Shown here in pieces: positions 49,708-60,084 of a DNA stretch of 64,000 bases (its first letter is position 1; the number at the start of each line of letters is the position of its first letter). This DNA is from Macrothele yani. Lineage: Eukaryota > Arthropoda > Arachnida > Araneae > Macrothelidae. The DNA lies in contig CM076990.1 in the NCBI GenBank assembly GCA_039090855.1, positions 197,847,232-197,911,231 on the forward strand. The letters run 5' to 3'. The notes below the pieces were generated by a model. That model searched no databases. It was not told the origin of the DNA and worked only from the letters and a program-made list of their open reading frames with translations. A program made the position numbers and the translations under genes.

Positions 49708-50026
49708 CAAGGCCCTACATTAAAGCAGACCATATTTTATTTACAATATTTGCAAAAGATGAGTTAAATGTTAAACTGCACAAGCTAAATCGAATTTATT
49801 CATGTACTGACAGAATAGTGTTACAGTAATGAAAGTGAACTGCCCTTAAAGGAAAAGATGTCATTGATAAACCACGTACTGCTTCGATATCGTTGGATTG
49901 GGGAAAACAAGAAAGAATATGTAACAATATTAAGTAGGAAATCACGCAGAAATTTCCATTTTTCTCAGTAAAGATTTCTTTCGATTGTAAAATACACTGT
50001 TAAAAATGCCCATGTGTTTTTATGGA

Positions 50027-50417
50027 CAACGAGGGGACAGACACTTGCTCGTTAAATTATGACTTAGTCCATATCCAACGATTGTACCAACACTTGCCAT
50101 AAATTATGACTTAGTCCATATTCAACGAGGGGACTGACACTTGCTCGTTAAATTATGACTTAGTCCATAATCAACGAGGGGACCGACACTTGCTCGTTAA
50201 ATTATGACTTAGTCCATATTCAACGAGGGGACCGACACTTGCTCGTTAAATTATGACTTAGTCAATATTTAACGAGGGGATCGACACTTGCTCGTTAAAT
50301 TATGACTTACACCATATCCAACGAGTGGATCGACACTTGCTCGTTAAATTATGACTTAGTCCATATTCAACGAGGATACCGACACTTGCTCGTTAAATTA
50401 TGACTTAGACCATGTTC
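50027..50417 (+). repeat. 49-bp satellite, eight units
   Basis: Units start at 50027, 50076, 50123, 50172, 50221, 50270, 50319 and 50368; one is 47 bp. Each holds CAACGAGGGGACCGACACTT, GCTCGTTAAATTATGACTTA, GTCCATATT. AACGAG and CTCGTT within a unit are inverse, so each unit can form a 6-bp hairpin. A CACTGTTAAAAATG motif at 49995, like the palindromic MITE terminus, lies just before the array. Confidence 0.95.
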
Positions 50418-50535
50418 AATGTAGCATTGACCGTTAATCAACACGGAACGAAATTTTTCCTGTACCAGTGCCCGTAAGAAAAAATGACACATGAATATGG
50501 ACTATGGCAGCTTTCTCTCTTGAGCCAGTCTCCTC

Positions 50536-50551
50536 CACGCACGCACGCGCG

Positions 50552-50584
<33 letters not shown>
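50536..50584. repeat. Compound (CG)n(CA)n microsatellite
   Basis: ACGCACG run, then pure GC alternation, then CA repeat. A shorter CA tract lies at about 50709-50726. Confidence 0.9.
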
Positions 50585-50585
<1 letters not shown>

Positions 50586-50924
50586 TTCAAGGTCAGTGTT
50601 TTAAAACAGCCTTTTACCTGAAAGGGTAAAATGAGATTTAACCGAATTAATACACGGCCAACTAGACTTATTTCATGGGAATAAAAGCGGACCACAAAAC
50701 TATTGATACACACACACACACACACTGAAAAAAAAAATCTTATGTCTACCCAAACAGGAGTGCATATTCCAACCTAGCAATATAGAAAACATGCAAGAAG
50801 CATTCATTTTGACACTTAAAAGCCCAATATCAGCATTGTTGAAGAGTCACTTAAACTGTAAGTGTATAAAACTGTCCACTGCATAAGAATTTCAACACCA
50901 TTAAAAAAGAGAAGGGAAACCAAT

Positions 50925-51147
50925 GAGCCGCCGCGGTGGCGCAGTGGTCTAAGCGATATCCTCTGATCATTCGTCCGAACGGGGACCGGGTTCGAATCCC
51001 GGTGAGGCATGGATGTTATGTTTGTCTTACGGCACTGGCTCTCTCCCTTCCCTGGAACCAGTGACCCTAAATTAGGGACGGGCGACTGCTTATAGCCCGT
51101 TGAGTTGCTCACGGTGGTCGTTAAACCTCCAACCAAAAAAAAAAAAA
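50925..51147 (+). mobile_element. tRNA-derived SINE, family 1, intact copy
   Basis: A box TGGCGCAGTGG (50937-50947), B box GGTTCGAATCC (50989-50999), the CCCTAAATTAGGGACGGGCG body and an A tail. AAACCAAT precedes it (50917-50924) and recurs after the tail (51145-51152), a target-site duplication. Very similar to the copy at 8657, so both are young. Confidence 0.9.
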
Positions 51148-51406
51148 CCAATAAAAAATCTCACGCCTCGATGTATAAGCTTATCTCAGGAAATCAGGTC
51201 TCCAGCAAAAATTTTTTTTATTTAGAAAAGATATGTTCATAAAAGACAAAACATACAACGCATATTACCATCATCTGATTTTCTTCTCATTTTTCAATGC
51301 AATATTGCTTAAAAAGATTTATTTGTTCTTAATATACACTTGTATATATATACAGCAAAACGCTGTAATGTTAGGGGGAAAACGTAATCTGAAAACTTTG
51401 TCATTT

Positions 51407-51443
51407 CCGCTGCATCGAATATTTGAAATATTCGATGCAGCGG
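51407..51443. repeat. Perfect 18-bp-arm hairpin
   Basis: CCGCTGCATCGAATATTT, one G, then the exact inverse. With one mismatch the arms extend outward through GTCAT/ATGAC to 51400-51450. Could be a very small foldback insertion or a protein-binding palindrome. Confidence 0.85.
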
Positions 51444-52005
51444 ATATGACGAAGTGGTTACAGCAGGGCTTATTCAGCTGAACAGAAAAAAACTCTTGTG
51501 GTTGAACGTTTCTCATGCAGTACGTCTGAAACTGCGGGAAGTGGAAAAGCGCTGACAGTTCTTGAGACAATGCTTATGATGGTATCGGTGAGAGATAAAC
51601 ATAGCTATCATCACTTCCTCTTCGTGGAAAAGAGAGAGAAAGGAATCTTGAATGCCTGGTTTTACATAAAATAAATTGCTCCTTTCTGCGCTGCACAGTG
51701 TTAAAACTTATTATGAGGTTCTTCTCACTCGTGGGACATCAGTGCACGGGTTGCCTGCGATGCCAGTGTCGTCAGACTGTAACACTTAAAAACACACAAG
51801 GATGAGCATCACATTATGGATTACATTACAAAACCAGAGATCGAGAGGATAGTCAACTCAGATTACCTACATTTCGATACAGATAATTAGTCAAAACCAA
51901 AAAGGAAAGAGTTCTAAAAATTCCTTGAAATATTTTAAATGTTTATGAAAATTAACCAGTAAATTGTTAATATTATTAGTGTGCTGCAGATGAAATGTCG
52001 GAATG

Positions 52006-53040
52006 TTAATAAAAAAACTTCAAGCACCCAAAATACGGTACAAAATAAACTTTATTAATAAAAATAACCACAGCCACTAGAAACACACTTGCCAACGTGA
52101 TACAAGGGCTTCTCAATGTCGTCGTTAAATAAAATGTCGTGCTTCGGAATGTGACAAACTTATGGAATGCGGTTTCAACTGATGTTTGATTGAGAAACAG
52201 TTTACTTTGGAGAAAGGTGTCCAGGTGCTTGAAGAAGTGATAGTCTGTAGGGGAAAAATCAAGTGAATAAGGCGTATGAGTTAAGGTTTTCGTACTTTCA
52301 GTTGTGAAGCTTCTAAATATTCGGGGGTGCAATGTGGGATCTCGCTTTATCTTGCAGAAGTGTCGGTTCATCGCGATTGACTAATGCCAGCTGTATGGTG
52401 GGCAATTCTCCATGTAAAATGTCAAGTTCTTGACAGTTCCTGACCTCCGTGATGGATTGACCCCGATTCTACGACGGGGAAGTGGATCACACCATCTGCG
52501 GGCCACCAATCACAACCATCGTCTTCCTGGGATGGAGTTTCGGCTTCGGGGTGTGTCCAATGGATGTAAGAACGAGGAGTGGATCACACTTGCTTCGGAC
52601 CACCAAATACTAATTATCGTCTTCCTGGGATGAAATATCGACTTGTGTGTTTGTTTGATTGTGAGAAGGAGGAGTGGATCACACCAGCTGCGAACCAGCA
52701 AACACTGACAATTGTCTTCCTAGGATGGAGTATAGGCTTCGGGGTGTGTCCGAGTGTAATAAGAAGGAGTAGAGTACACCAGCTTCAGACCACTAACTTC
52801 CTTGGACGGAGTATCGGCTTCGCGGTGTATTCGGGCTTTTACCAAGATAGAACCGTTGCCCTGAAAGTCGGCGATTATCATACACCATCCTTTTCTCATC
52901 AAACGTCACGGGGAGCATCAGAATGTCGTTCCTTTGATTGCGTATAAACAGGAAAGCGCAGACATCAAAGCGTCGTGTTTTGAGCTGTTCCGTCATCTTA
53001 TGTGTGGCCCATTTATCCGTCTTAAATGGGTCTTTTCTTG
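52006..53040 (-). pseudogene. mariner relic, cecropia/Hsmar1-like, with internal tandem expansion
   Basis: From high to low coordinates on the - strand: TEQLKTRRFDVCAFLFIRNQ (about 52990), FDEKRMVYDNRR around the first catalytic Asp (about 52900), a segment like TPKPKLHPRKTMV repeated about four times (52481-52865), then PYSLDFSPTDYHFFKHLD (about 52270), carrying the third Asp and the SPTDYHFFKHLD signature of the cecropia-type mariners that include human Hsmar1. Frames are broken and terminal repeats are not found. The N-terminal third is missing beyond about 53040. Confidence 0.8.
52481..52865. repeat. ~96-bp tandem repeat inside the mariner relic
   Basis: AGTGGATCACACC-type words start units at 52481, 52578, 52673 and (as AGTAGAGTACACC) 52768. 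Each unit also has ATCGTCTTCCTGGGATGGAG and TTCGGCTTCGGGGTGTGTCC. Spacing of 95-97 bases is close to 32 codons of the transposase. Confidence 0.85.
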
Positions 53041-53057
53041 TTCATGGACGATAACAC

Positions 53058-53640
53058 TGTAACGACCCTCGCTCCTTTCCAGCTCTTGCTCATCATAGTT
53101 CCGATCCAGCGAGAGCCGTCACATAATTCTGTTTTGGTTTTAGGCAGAATCACACAGATCGTAGAAAAATAAAATTCAGGCCCTTTTTTAAAGAATAACC
53201 AAAATCTAACAGTTTATTTCGCTAAAACTGTGGTGCTTGGAATTTCTCCACGACTGGTTAATGGAATGTTTCCTTGATTTCGTTCCGTCAGTGCTAACAG
53301 CATTCGACCCGAACCTCGTGTTTCCCACGAACCGCAGCCGCTGCATCTACGCGACGCAATACTGATCGCTCTGAGGAACAAACTGTCTCCGACGTGCAAT
53401 CCACATACCCGACCATTCTCTTCAAAACTGCAGTCCCGTCTGTCCTCTTCCACTCCCAAAAGTCAAGTGTCCGTTCTTTCTTAAAACTTCAGAGAAACTA
53501 TCCGTACTAACGGATTTCCCGAGTTAATCTCTCGTGGGGCTATCCCCTTACCTTGTCTTTCACTCCTTAACGTGCCATGGAGATAATCCCCTCCAGACAA
53601 GACAGGTACAATGTATTAAACCTATTCGATTAATTAATTC
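53058..53640 (+). repeat. LTR-like repeat, family TGTAACG (second copy)
   Basis: Starts TGTAACGACCCTCGCTCC and follows the order of 43731-44360 (GATCCAGCGAGAGCCGTCAC, TTTTGGTTTTAGG, CACACAG, CTCTGAGGAACAAACTG, CCCGTCTGTCC). It runs into the scrambled tRNA-like region. Confidence 0.55.
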
Positions 53641-54180
53641 AAACACTCGATGTAAATCGGGAACACCAAACAGAAATCATCGCTCTTTCCACGTTAATCA
53701 GTGAGTCTCGGAAAAGTTCTCATCGGCCGCCACCGAGAATCGAACCCAAGGTCTTCCAGTTATGCTCTGGACATGCTAACCCAGGGTCTTCCAGTTACGC
53801 GCCGGACATGTATCGAATTTTAACTTTCACAAAGTTAAAATACAGTTACGCACTGGACGTTAAGCGCCGGACGCGCCGGAAATACAGTTACGCGATTATA
53901 CATGTCCGGCGCGTAACTGGAAGACCCTGGGTTAGCATGTTAAAGTTAAATACAGTTGCGCGCCGGAAATACAGTTACGAGCCGGACATGTATCGAATTT
54001 TAACTTTGTGAAAGTTAAAATTCGATACGTGTCCGGCGCGTAACTGGAAGACCTGGGTTCGATTCCCAGTGGCAGCCGATGAGAATTTTTCCGAGACTCA
54101 CTTATTAACGTGGAAAGAGGGATGATTTATGTTTGGTGAAACCTATTGGAATTCGACTAATCGCGTGAGAATGTGTATAG
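53640..54180. repeat. Scrambled inverted repeat around a tRNA-like SINE head
   Basis: The block ACCAAACAGAAATCATC...CTCTTTCCACGTTAAT... GAGTCTCGGAAAAGTTCTCA and TCGGCCGCCACCGAGAATCG (53640-53745) recurs inverted at about 54045-54160. Between are short pieces in both orientations: GTCCGGCGCGTAACTGGAAG appears inverted near 53785-53807 and direct near 53903 and 54030. GAATTTTAACTTT pieces recur four times, and a perfect palindrome TATCGAATTTTAACTTT-GTG-inverse sits at 53991-54027. The tRNA-like part has a B box GGGTTCGATTCC. Confidence 0.85.
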
Positions 54181-54917
54181 GCATACATATTTACAAATAT
54201 ATTTTAACCTAGGGGGCTATCGAATTTTAACTTTCACTTTGATTATGGCCGTTGAATGTCTGAAAAGGGTTGTACCGTAGTGTACTCTGAGATTGCCCGC
54301 CAAATTTGGGTTCCTTTTGACGCGGATCGAATTCCGCCAGGGACTCCAACTCGCCCTCATCTATTGCTCTGTCTGGGCTACACCGTATTTCATTTTCGAG
54401 GTTCATATCACCGGACGGGAATTTAGCAAACTAACGTTGTGTTTTTCGTTCACTAAAAGTGCCTTCTTCAAATGCTGTAGTGATGTGAGCTGCTTCCGAC
54501 GCACGGTGTCCAAGTTTAAACTCATAAAAAAATATCAATAATTTAGCTCTGATCCATCGTCCTCTTCACGGCAACAGAATCCCTTTGGAGCTGATGTCTC
54601 CGACGAAATGACCAATGCTCTACAAGCTGCAGCCTTGATGCTTTAAATTTACAGTACGTATGATTGGTCACATCGCGCAATGTTTTAAATTGCTAAATTG
54701 CCTATCAATTTCACGAGCCTATAAAATCCGGTATTTCTGCAACAACCTAACATACAAAAAACGTAACTAGGGCTGGCTGGGCAGATCAAGAGAGAGCGCA
54801 AAAATTACTGCGTACAGTCTGATTAAAATTGGAATTGAAATTTGCACCCTTTTCTCTGGGGCAGTTATTTCCTGCCATATTTCATCATTTGTCCATTTAC
54901 AGAATTTGCTTATAATA
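54181..54917. other. No gene seen
   Basis: Ordinary AT-rich sequence with one more GAATTTTAACTTTCAC piece of the scrambled block at about 54212-54230. Confidence 0.5.
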
Positions 54918-55152
54918 CGAGAGGTGTCCGATAAGTATCTGGGTTTTTATTCTTATCAATTACAGGAGCTAAATAAAAATACAGGACGCATAACTATGAT
55001 AGTCACATATATGGGACGAACAGTCAAAGTCACTTTTCCATCACGTATTCTACGTTCAGCACAATGCATTTCCCCCACCGACCAACAAGTCGATTAATTC
55101 CAGTAGCAAAGAAATCAGCAGGGTTGTTGCGAATCCATTGACAGACAGCCGC

Positions 55153-56265
55153 TCACAGATCGTCCATGCTCTCATAGTGGTGGCCACGAAGACTATCCCT
55201 CAACGGACCCAAAACATGAAAATCGGAAGGTGCCAAGTCCGGACTGTAAACAGGGTGCGGAAGAGCGGTCCACCTCTGTTTTGCGATTTCTGCTTTCACT
55301 GGTTTAGCAATATGCAGGCGAACTTTATCATGCTGAAGCAACCATTGATTGTTTTCAATATTGGCCATTTAGTCTAGATATGCTGCGCAAGTTTTCTCAG
55401 TGTCTCCACATAGGCGTTCGGATTTATTTTTTCATTTTTTGCCAAGTACTCGACCAGAAGGATACCGTGTTTGTGCCAGAAGACAGTAGCCATGACCTTG
55501 GACGCCGACGAACCAACTTTAAACTTAATTGACGGGAACGAATTCGGATGACGCCATTGCATATTTGACCGTTTTGTCTCCTGTTCGAACTGATGAATCC
55601 ACGTTTCATCGCCTATGATTATGCATCTCAGGAATGCATCGCCCTCCTCATCATAGCGCTGTAATGCTTACAGCGGTGCATAAATGCTTATAGCGGTGCA
55701 TAAATTCTTACAGCGGTGCATAAACGCCAAAAGCTATAGGCATTGCAAATGCTATAGGCATTGCAAGCTATAGGCATTGCAAATGCCTATAGCTTTTGGC
55801 GTTTGTGCACCGCTGTAAGCATTCGGGGTACCCATCTGGCAAATGCTATAGCTTTTGGCGTTTATGCACCGCTGTAAGCATTCGGGGTACCCATCTGGCA
55901 CATATCTTCCTATAGTTGAGATGTTCATGAATAATTCGTCCAACAGAATCTTTACTGATATTCAATTCCATGGTAATATCCCAAACACGAATGCGTCTGT
56001 CACCTTTAATCAAGTCGTCAACCCGTTTAATCGTTTCATCAGTCATCACCGCAGTGTTAGGACTACCTGACCGTGCCTAATCTTCAAGGCTCTCGTGACC
56101 AGCTTCGAAGTTCGTAACCCATTCATAAATACTGGAACGAGAAATAGCCGCATCACCATACACCGTCCGAAGTCTTCTCGTAACGCCCACGGCCTTTACG
56201 CCTTCTTTTGTTAAAAATTTCACTACTCCTCGCTTCTCGAACTGAAAACTTAACGCAGCAGCCAT
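55153..56265 (-). pseudogene. mariner transposase, frameshifted and internally expanded
   Basis: On the - strand: N-terminal helix-turn-helix (FEKRGVVKFLTKEGVKAVGV, AISRSSIYEWVTNFEAGHES) from 56265, linker and second domain (TMELNISKDSVGRIIHEHL), the mariner motif ICARWVPRMLTAVHKRQ near 55880, then the rearranged insert, DETWIHQFEQETKR around the first catalytic Asp near 55600, LLQHDKVRLHIAK with the second Asp, and VYSPDLAPSDFHV with the third, 34 residues later. Several frameshifts divide it. The DNA-binding and nuclease parts are both present, so only rearrangement and frameshifts silence it. Confidence 0.9.
55660..55905. repeat. Scrambled direct and inverted micro-repeats inside the mariner
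   Basis: TGCTTACAGCGGTGCATAAA-type pieces occur three times in a row (55664-55725). TATAGGCATTGCAA pieces occur three times (55735-55785). Then the inverse order, GCTATAGCTTTTGGCGTTT, TGCACCGCTGTAAGCATTCG, GGGTACCCATCTGGCA, appears twice (about 55788-55840 and 55845-55900). All pieces come from the same ~50-base stretch of transposase code. Confidence 0.85.
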
Positions 56266-56689
56266 TGTTTTTTATCGATAGCGCCACCTAACATTTATAT
56301 CAAGCCGCTCCGCTTTTACGGCGCTTCACTGAAAGTAGTAGTAATAATTTCACGCATACATACGATCATACACGCTGTTTTGTATCGATAGGAAGAAAAT
56401 TTCGGATACTTATCGGACACCCCTCGTAAATAGGCTTCCCTAGTTTCGATAGTCTTGGGAAAACGTTTAGGGTGTATATGTTGATCACATTCAAAAATCA
56501 AGGCACGTTTTTACATAAGTTGCAAGAGAAGAATGCCGCCCACATTGCTGAAGATACACGGCTTCCAGGCAAGGCACACAGTAATATTTTGTGGGGTTTA
56601 CACCAACAAGGAAGGTTTTGACGCAACTATCTATTGGGTTGATGCATAAGTTCATGCCGTTTTTTAAACCGCACTACAGGAATGTATTA

Positions 56690-56812
56690 CATCAGAGGGG
56701 AAAGTAAAATCAATCACTATACTAGTGATTCGATTTATTGGCGTAGGGAAAATATACATAAGCGTTTCCAAGCTTTCGCACATGAACCAGATGGCTTTTT
56801 CAAGGAAGTTAG
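56690..56812 (+). repeat. Single arm of the foldback family
   Basis: ACTAGTGATTCGATTTATTG, GCGTAGG..., AAGCGTTTCCAAGCTTTCGC, ACATGAACCAGATGGC matches the left arm at 37963-38040. It lies inside the 56634-58058 mariner between the inverted end and the transposase, so it arrived after, or with, that mariner copy. Confidence 0.7.
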
Positions 56813-56844
56813 ACTAACTTCCTACTACGTTTTTTTTTTTTCAA

Positions 56845-57936
56845 CTACATGTGTCCCCTTCCCTTTTTGTTTACGATGGTGTCCCAACGTCTGGAAAGGT
56901 CTGCCATGCCATTCTTGAAAAAACGTGCAGGTTTTGCTGCGAAGAAATCATCAAGGAAATTCTGGAGATCAAAATCATTGTTGAATGTCCTGCCACGAAG
57001 TGCATTCGACGGAGATCGGAACACGTGATAGTCTGAAGAGGCGACATCTGGGGAACAGGCCGGATGTGGAAGGATCTCCCATTTCATGTCCTGAATGGCC
57101 ATTTTAGTCATGTTTGCACTGTGAGAGCGTGCGTTATCATGTTGCAGTAGGACACCATGGCACCGATGTGGCAGCTCTTGCTGAATTACTCCCTCCACCC
57201 GGCAGAGTTTCTCAGAATAGAGTGCAGCGTTGATGGTTCGATTCCTCGGCAACATTTCCTAGTGAATAATTTCTTCTATGTCCCACCAGACACACAACAT
57301 GATCTTCGCAGGATGATGATCATGTTTTGGACGTGGTGTGGGCGTTTTGTTTGGGCTTAACCATTCCCTCCGATGCCTAAAATTCCCTTACAGGCGCCAC
57401 TTTTCATCTCCAGTAACAATATGTGACAGAAAGGGTTTGTGTTGCTGAGAACATTCGCGATAACGGGTGAGCAAGTAACCTCATATGGTAACACGCTGAT
57501 TCTTGTTGTCCTCGGTGAGTGTGAGGGACCCAAGACCCCGATTTCTGGACCTTTCAAATACGTTCCAGGTGTCGCACCACTGTGGCCTGATCACAGTCCA
57601 TCTCAGTGGCCCATTCGTGTGTGGCTTGGCGCTGATCCAAGTGGATGAGATGGTTCAAATGATCCTCATCAAAGTGAGATGGACGACCTAAGCGTGGAGA
57701 GTCGTTGAGGTCAAAATTGCCACCTCTGAACCGCTTAAACCATTTGCGGGCTGTTCTCGGAGCAATAGCATTCTCCCCATATACAGCACAAATTTGTCGA
57801 GTGGCCTCGGCGATTGTGGATCCCTTGTTAAACTCGTAGAGGAGGTGATGTCGGAAATGTTCATTCCTCTCAACCTGTCACTCCATACTTCCGGACCTGA
57901 AAACCAAAAACCATTAGCCACAATCACACAACGCAA
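56845..57936 (-). pseudogene. mariner transposase, several frameshifts
   Basis: From 57936 down: an N-terminal segment with STIAEATRQICAVYGENAIA and TARKWFKRFRGGNFDL (helix-turn-helix), the linker SPRLGRPSHFDE, then GDEKW around the first Asp, MLPRNRTINAALYSEKLCRV, LLQHDNARSHSANMT with the second Asp and ACSPDVASSDYHVF with the third, with 34 residues between the last two. Segments lie in different frames with stops between them, so it is not expressible. The C-terminal 136 codons (57255-56845) form the longest intact piece. Confidence 0.9.
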
Positions 57937-58060
57937 TAAGATTTAGATACATGATATTACTGGGTATATTTTGGTATGCAACTGGCCATCTGTACCGTCA
58001 CTTCTGACCTGGGAAACACTCGTGAAATAAAACGGCATGAACTTATACATTAACACAATA

Positions 58061-58424
58061 TGTCCCATGAGACTTTTGTCCGTGGCTTCCACTTGCATTC
58101 GGGCAGTTTAGTTTGGTACTGAAGGTGAGAAGCAGTTGTGGAAAGCCTTATGTATAGTCAATCAGTGCGATCATCGTGCCTCTCTCATGCAGATAACATT
58201 GGGGCGTGACGCTAATTTTGTTTTGAAGATACGAAGACAAATGTGGGCGCAATATTTTGTGGTTTGCACTGGGCACAGAAAAATTTAATTTCGCCTCTGC
58301 TTTATAGCAGGCTTCTTTTTTCACAATGCATTTTGATACACAGATGCACTATGGACATTCAGAATGTTTTAAGCATAATATACCTGAGCTTGCATTTAAG
58401 TGATAGTGGCCTTAAATTAGTGGC
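58061..58424. other. No gene seen
   Basis: Short intergenic stretch without recognisable features. Confidence 0.5.
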
Positions 58425-58685
58425 CTTAAATTAGTGGCCCTAAATTAGGGACGAGCAACTGCTTATAGCTCATTGAATTCCTCAAGGTGATTCTTTTTTT
58501 TACTGGATTGAAGATTTAACGGCCACCGTGAGCAACTCAATCGCCCGTCCCTAATCTAGAGCCAGTGCCGTAAGACAAACACAACATCCATGCCTCAACA
58601 GGATTCGAACCCGGACGAATGGTCATAAGCCATCACTTAGACCACTATGCCACCGGAGCTGACCTAAGGTGATCATTGAACTACC
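58425..58685. mobile_element. Nested SINE family 1 copies, opposite orientations
   Basis: A + strand body and end (GCCCTAAATTAGGGACGAGC, CTTATAGCTCATTGAATTCC, TCAAGGTGAT, 58436-58492) is followed by a full-order - strand copy at 58505-58662 (inverted: GGCATAGTGGTCTAAGTGAT, CGGGTTCGAATCC, GGCATGGATGTTGTGTTTGT). Then AAGGTGATCATTGAACTACC resumes the + strand end at 58664. The second SINE therefore landed inside the first and duplicated AAGGTGAT. Confidence 0.8.
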
Positions 58686-58696
58686 AACAAAAATAT

Positions 58697-60080
58697 ATCA
58701 TCATCATCATCATTGTCAACAATTATCAATCCACTGCTGGAAGAAGGTCTTTCCAAGACTCATCCACAACGGTCTGTCTTGTGCCAGTTTCCTCCATGTT
58801 ACTCCCGCATACTTCGAATTTCATCCACCCATCTCCCATGTGGTTTTCTTCTGGGTCTTTTCCTGTCCCTTGGAATCCAATCTAAAATTTCGGCGGTCCA
58901 TCTTTGGTCTGTCCTTTTGGCAGTATGTCCAGCCCATTGCAATTTCTGGGATTTTACTCTGATCATGATATCTTCCACTCTTGTCATTTTTCTGATCCAC
59001 GAGTTCATCTTTTTATCTCTCCTGTTTACACCAAGCATGCATCTCTCCACGCTGCTTTGAGTTGGCTGCAGTCTTTGTATGTTTCTTTTAGTTAAGGTCC
59101 ACGTCTCTACACCATACGTAAGCACTGGAAGGATGCATTGATCAAATACTTTTCTTTTAAGATATAATGGCATATTGCCCTTGAAAATTATAATGTTTTT
59201 TTCCAAATGCTCTCCAGGCAAGTTTTATAAGCCGATTAATTTCTTTGTCAATGTGACCCTCACTTGATATCTGCTGTCCAAGATAAACGCACGTGTCTGT
59301 TATCTGCAGCTTTTCTACATCAATCGATAAATCTTCATTTTTTATAAAAGCATTGTACATCACTTTTGTCTTCTGAAAGTTCATTTTTAATCCCTCTTCT
59401 TTACTCTTGCCAGCAAGTTCCAGGGTCATACTCTGCAGCTCTGATGGGGTAGTTGCAAAAATGACTACATCATCAGCAAAACGAAGGTGGGTTAGATAAT
59501 CACCATTAATCTTTATCCCTTTGTTTTCCCAGTTCAGTGATTGAAAGACATTTTCCAATGTAGCATTAAAGAGCTTGGGAGATATAGTGTCACCTTGTCT
59601 CACTCCCTTTCCAATTTTTATCTGTGCTGTATTCTCAAACAGCCGAATCTTTGCACTTCCACTTTCACAGATGTTATTAATAATATTAATGCACGCATCT
59701 TCAATACCGCAGGATTTCAAAGCCATTGTAACTGCTGATGGTTTCACTGAATCAAAGGCTTTTTCATAATCAATAAAAGCCATGCACAATGGAAGTTCAT
59801 ATTCCGTCGCTCTTTCAATCAGTTCTCTCAGTACGTGGATATGATCTGTAGTGCTGTAGCCACTCCTGAATCCAGCTTGCTCTGTCGGTTGAGCCATGTC
59901 CAGTGTTACCTTCAAGCGGTGTGAAAGAACTTTAGTGAAGATTTTATAAACCACTGATAGGAGGCTGATAGGTCTGTAGTTCCTGAGATCCTCAATGTCA
60001 CCTTTTTTGTGTAGCAGGATCATTGCAGCGTTGTTCCAATCCTCAGGAAATCTTCCTTTCATTAAGGCATCGAGTGAAAT
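58697..60080 (-). pseudogene. RTE-type non-LTR retrotransposon with reverse transcriptase domain (copy a)
   Basis: 3' tail (TGATGA)n at 58697-58714. The - strand frame 60113-59157 holds most of the reverse transcriptase: KGDIEDLRNYRPISLLSVVY, EQAGFRSGYSTTDHIHVLRE, catalytic motif A CMAFIDYEKAFDSV (residues 110-123), motif B GKGVRQGDTISPKLF and motif C LRFADDVVIF (FADD at residues 212-215). A frameshift near 59210 moves to 59221-58799, with FDQCILPVLTYGVETWTLTK, ERCMLGVNRRDKK and WIPRDRKRP. The N-terminal endonuclease is absent: the copy is truncated at about 60080, where another RTE tail begins. An intact element would copy its own RNA and could also supply reverse transcriptase to SINEs. Confidence 0.9.
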
Positions 60081-60084
60081 ATAT

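Larger units (their letters stand above)
54918..56426 (-). mobile_element. mariner element, complete ends, TA target duplication
   Basis: Ends CGAGAGGTGTCCGATAAGTA (54918) and, inverted, CGAGGGGTGTCCGATAAGTA (ending 56426) with TA at 54916-54917 and 56427-56428. The length of 1509 bp exceeds the normal 1.3 kb because of a scrambled expansion at 55660-55905. Confidence 0.93.
56634..58058 (-). mobile_element. mariner element, complete ends, TA target duplication
   Basis: Ends TTGGGTTGATGCATAAGTTC (56634) and, inverted, TTGTGTTAATGTATAAGTTC (ending 58058), both continuing ATGCCGTTTT. TA at 56632-56633 and 58059-58060. A foldback-family arm has inserted near one end. Confidence 0.93.

Noticed and set aside
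50027..50417. CRISPR-like array
   Set aside because: The spacing is regular, but the whole 49-base unit is repeated with no unique spacers, and the context is a eukaryotic genome.
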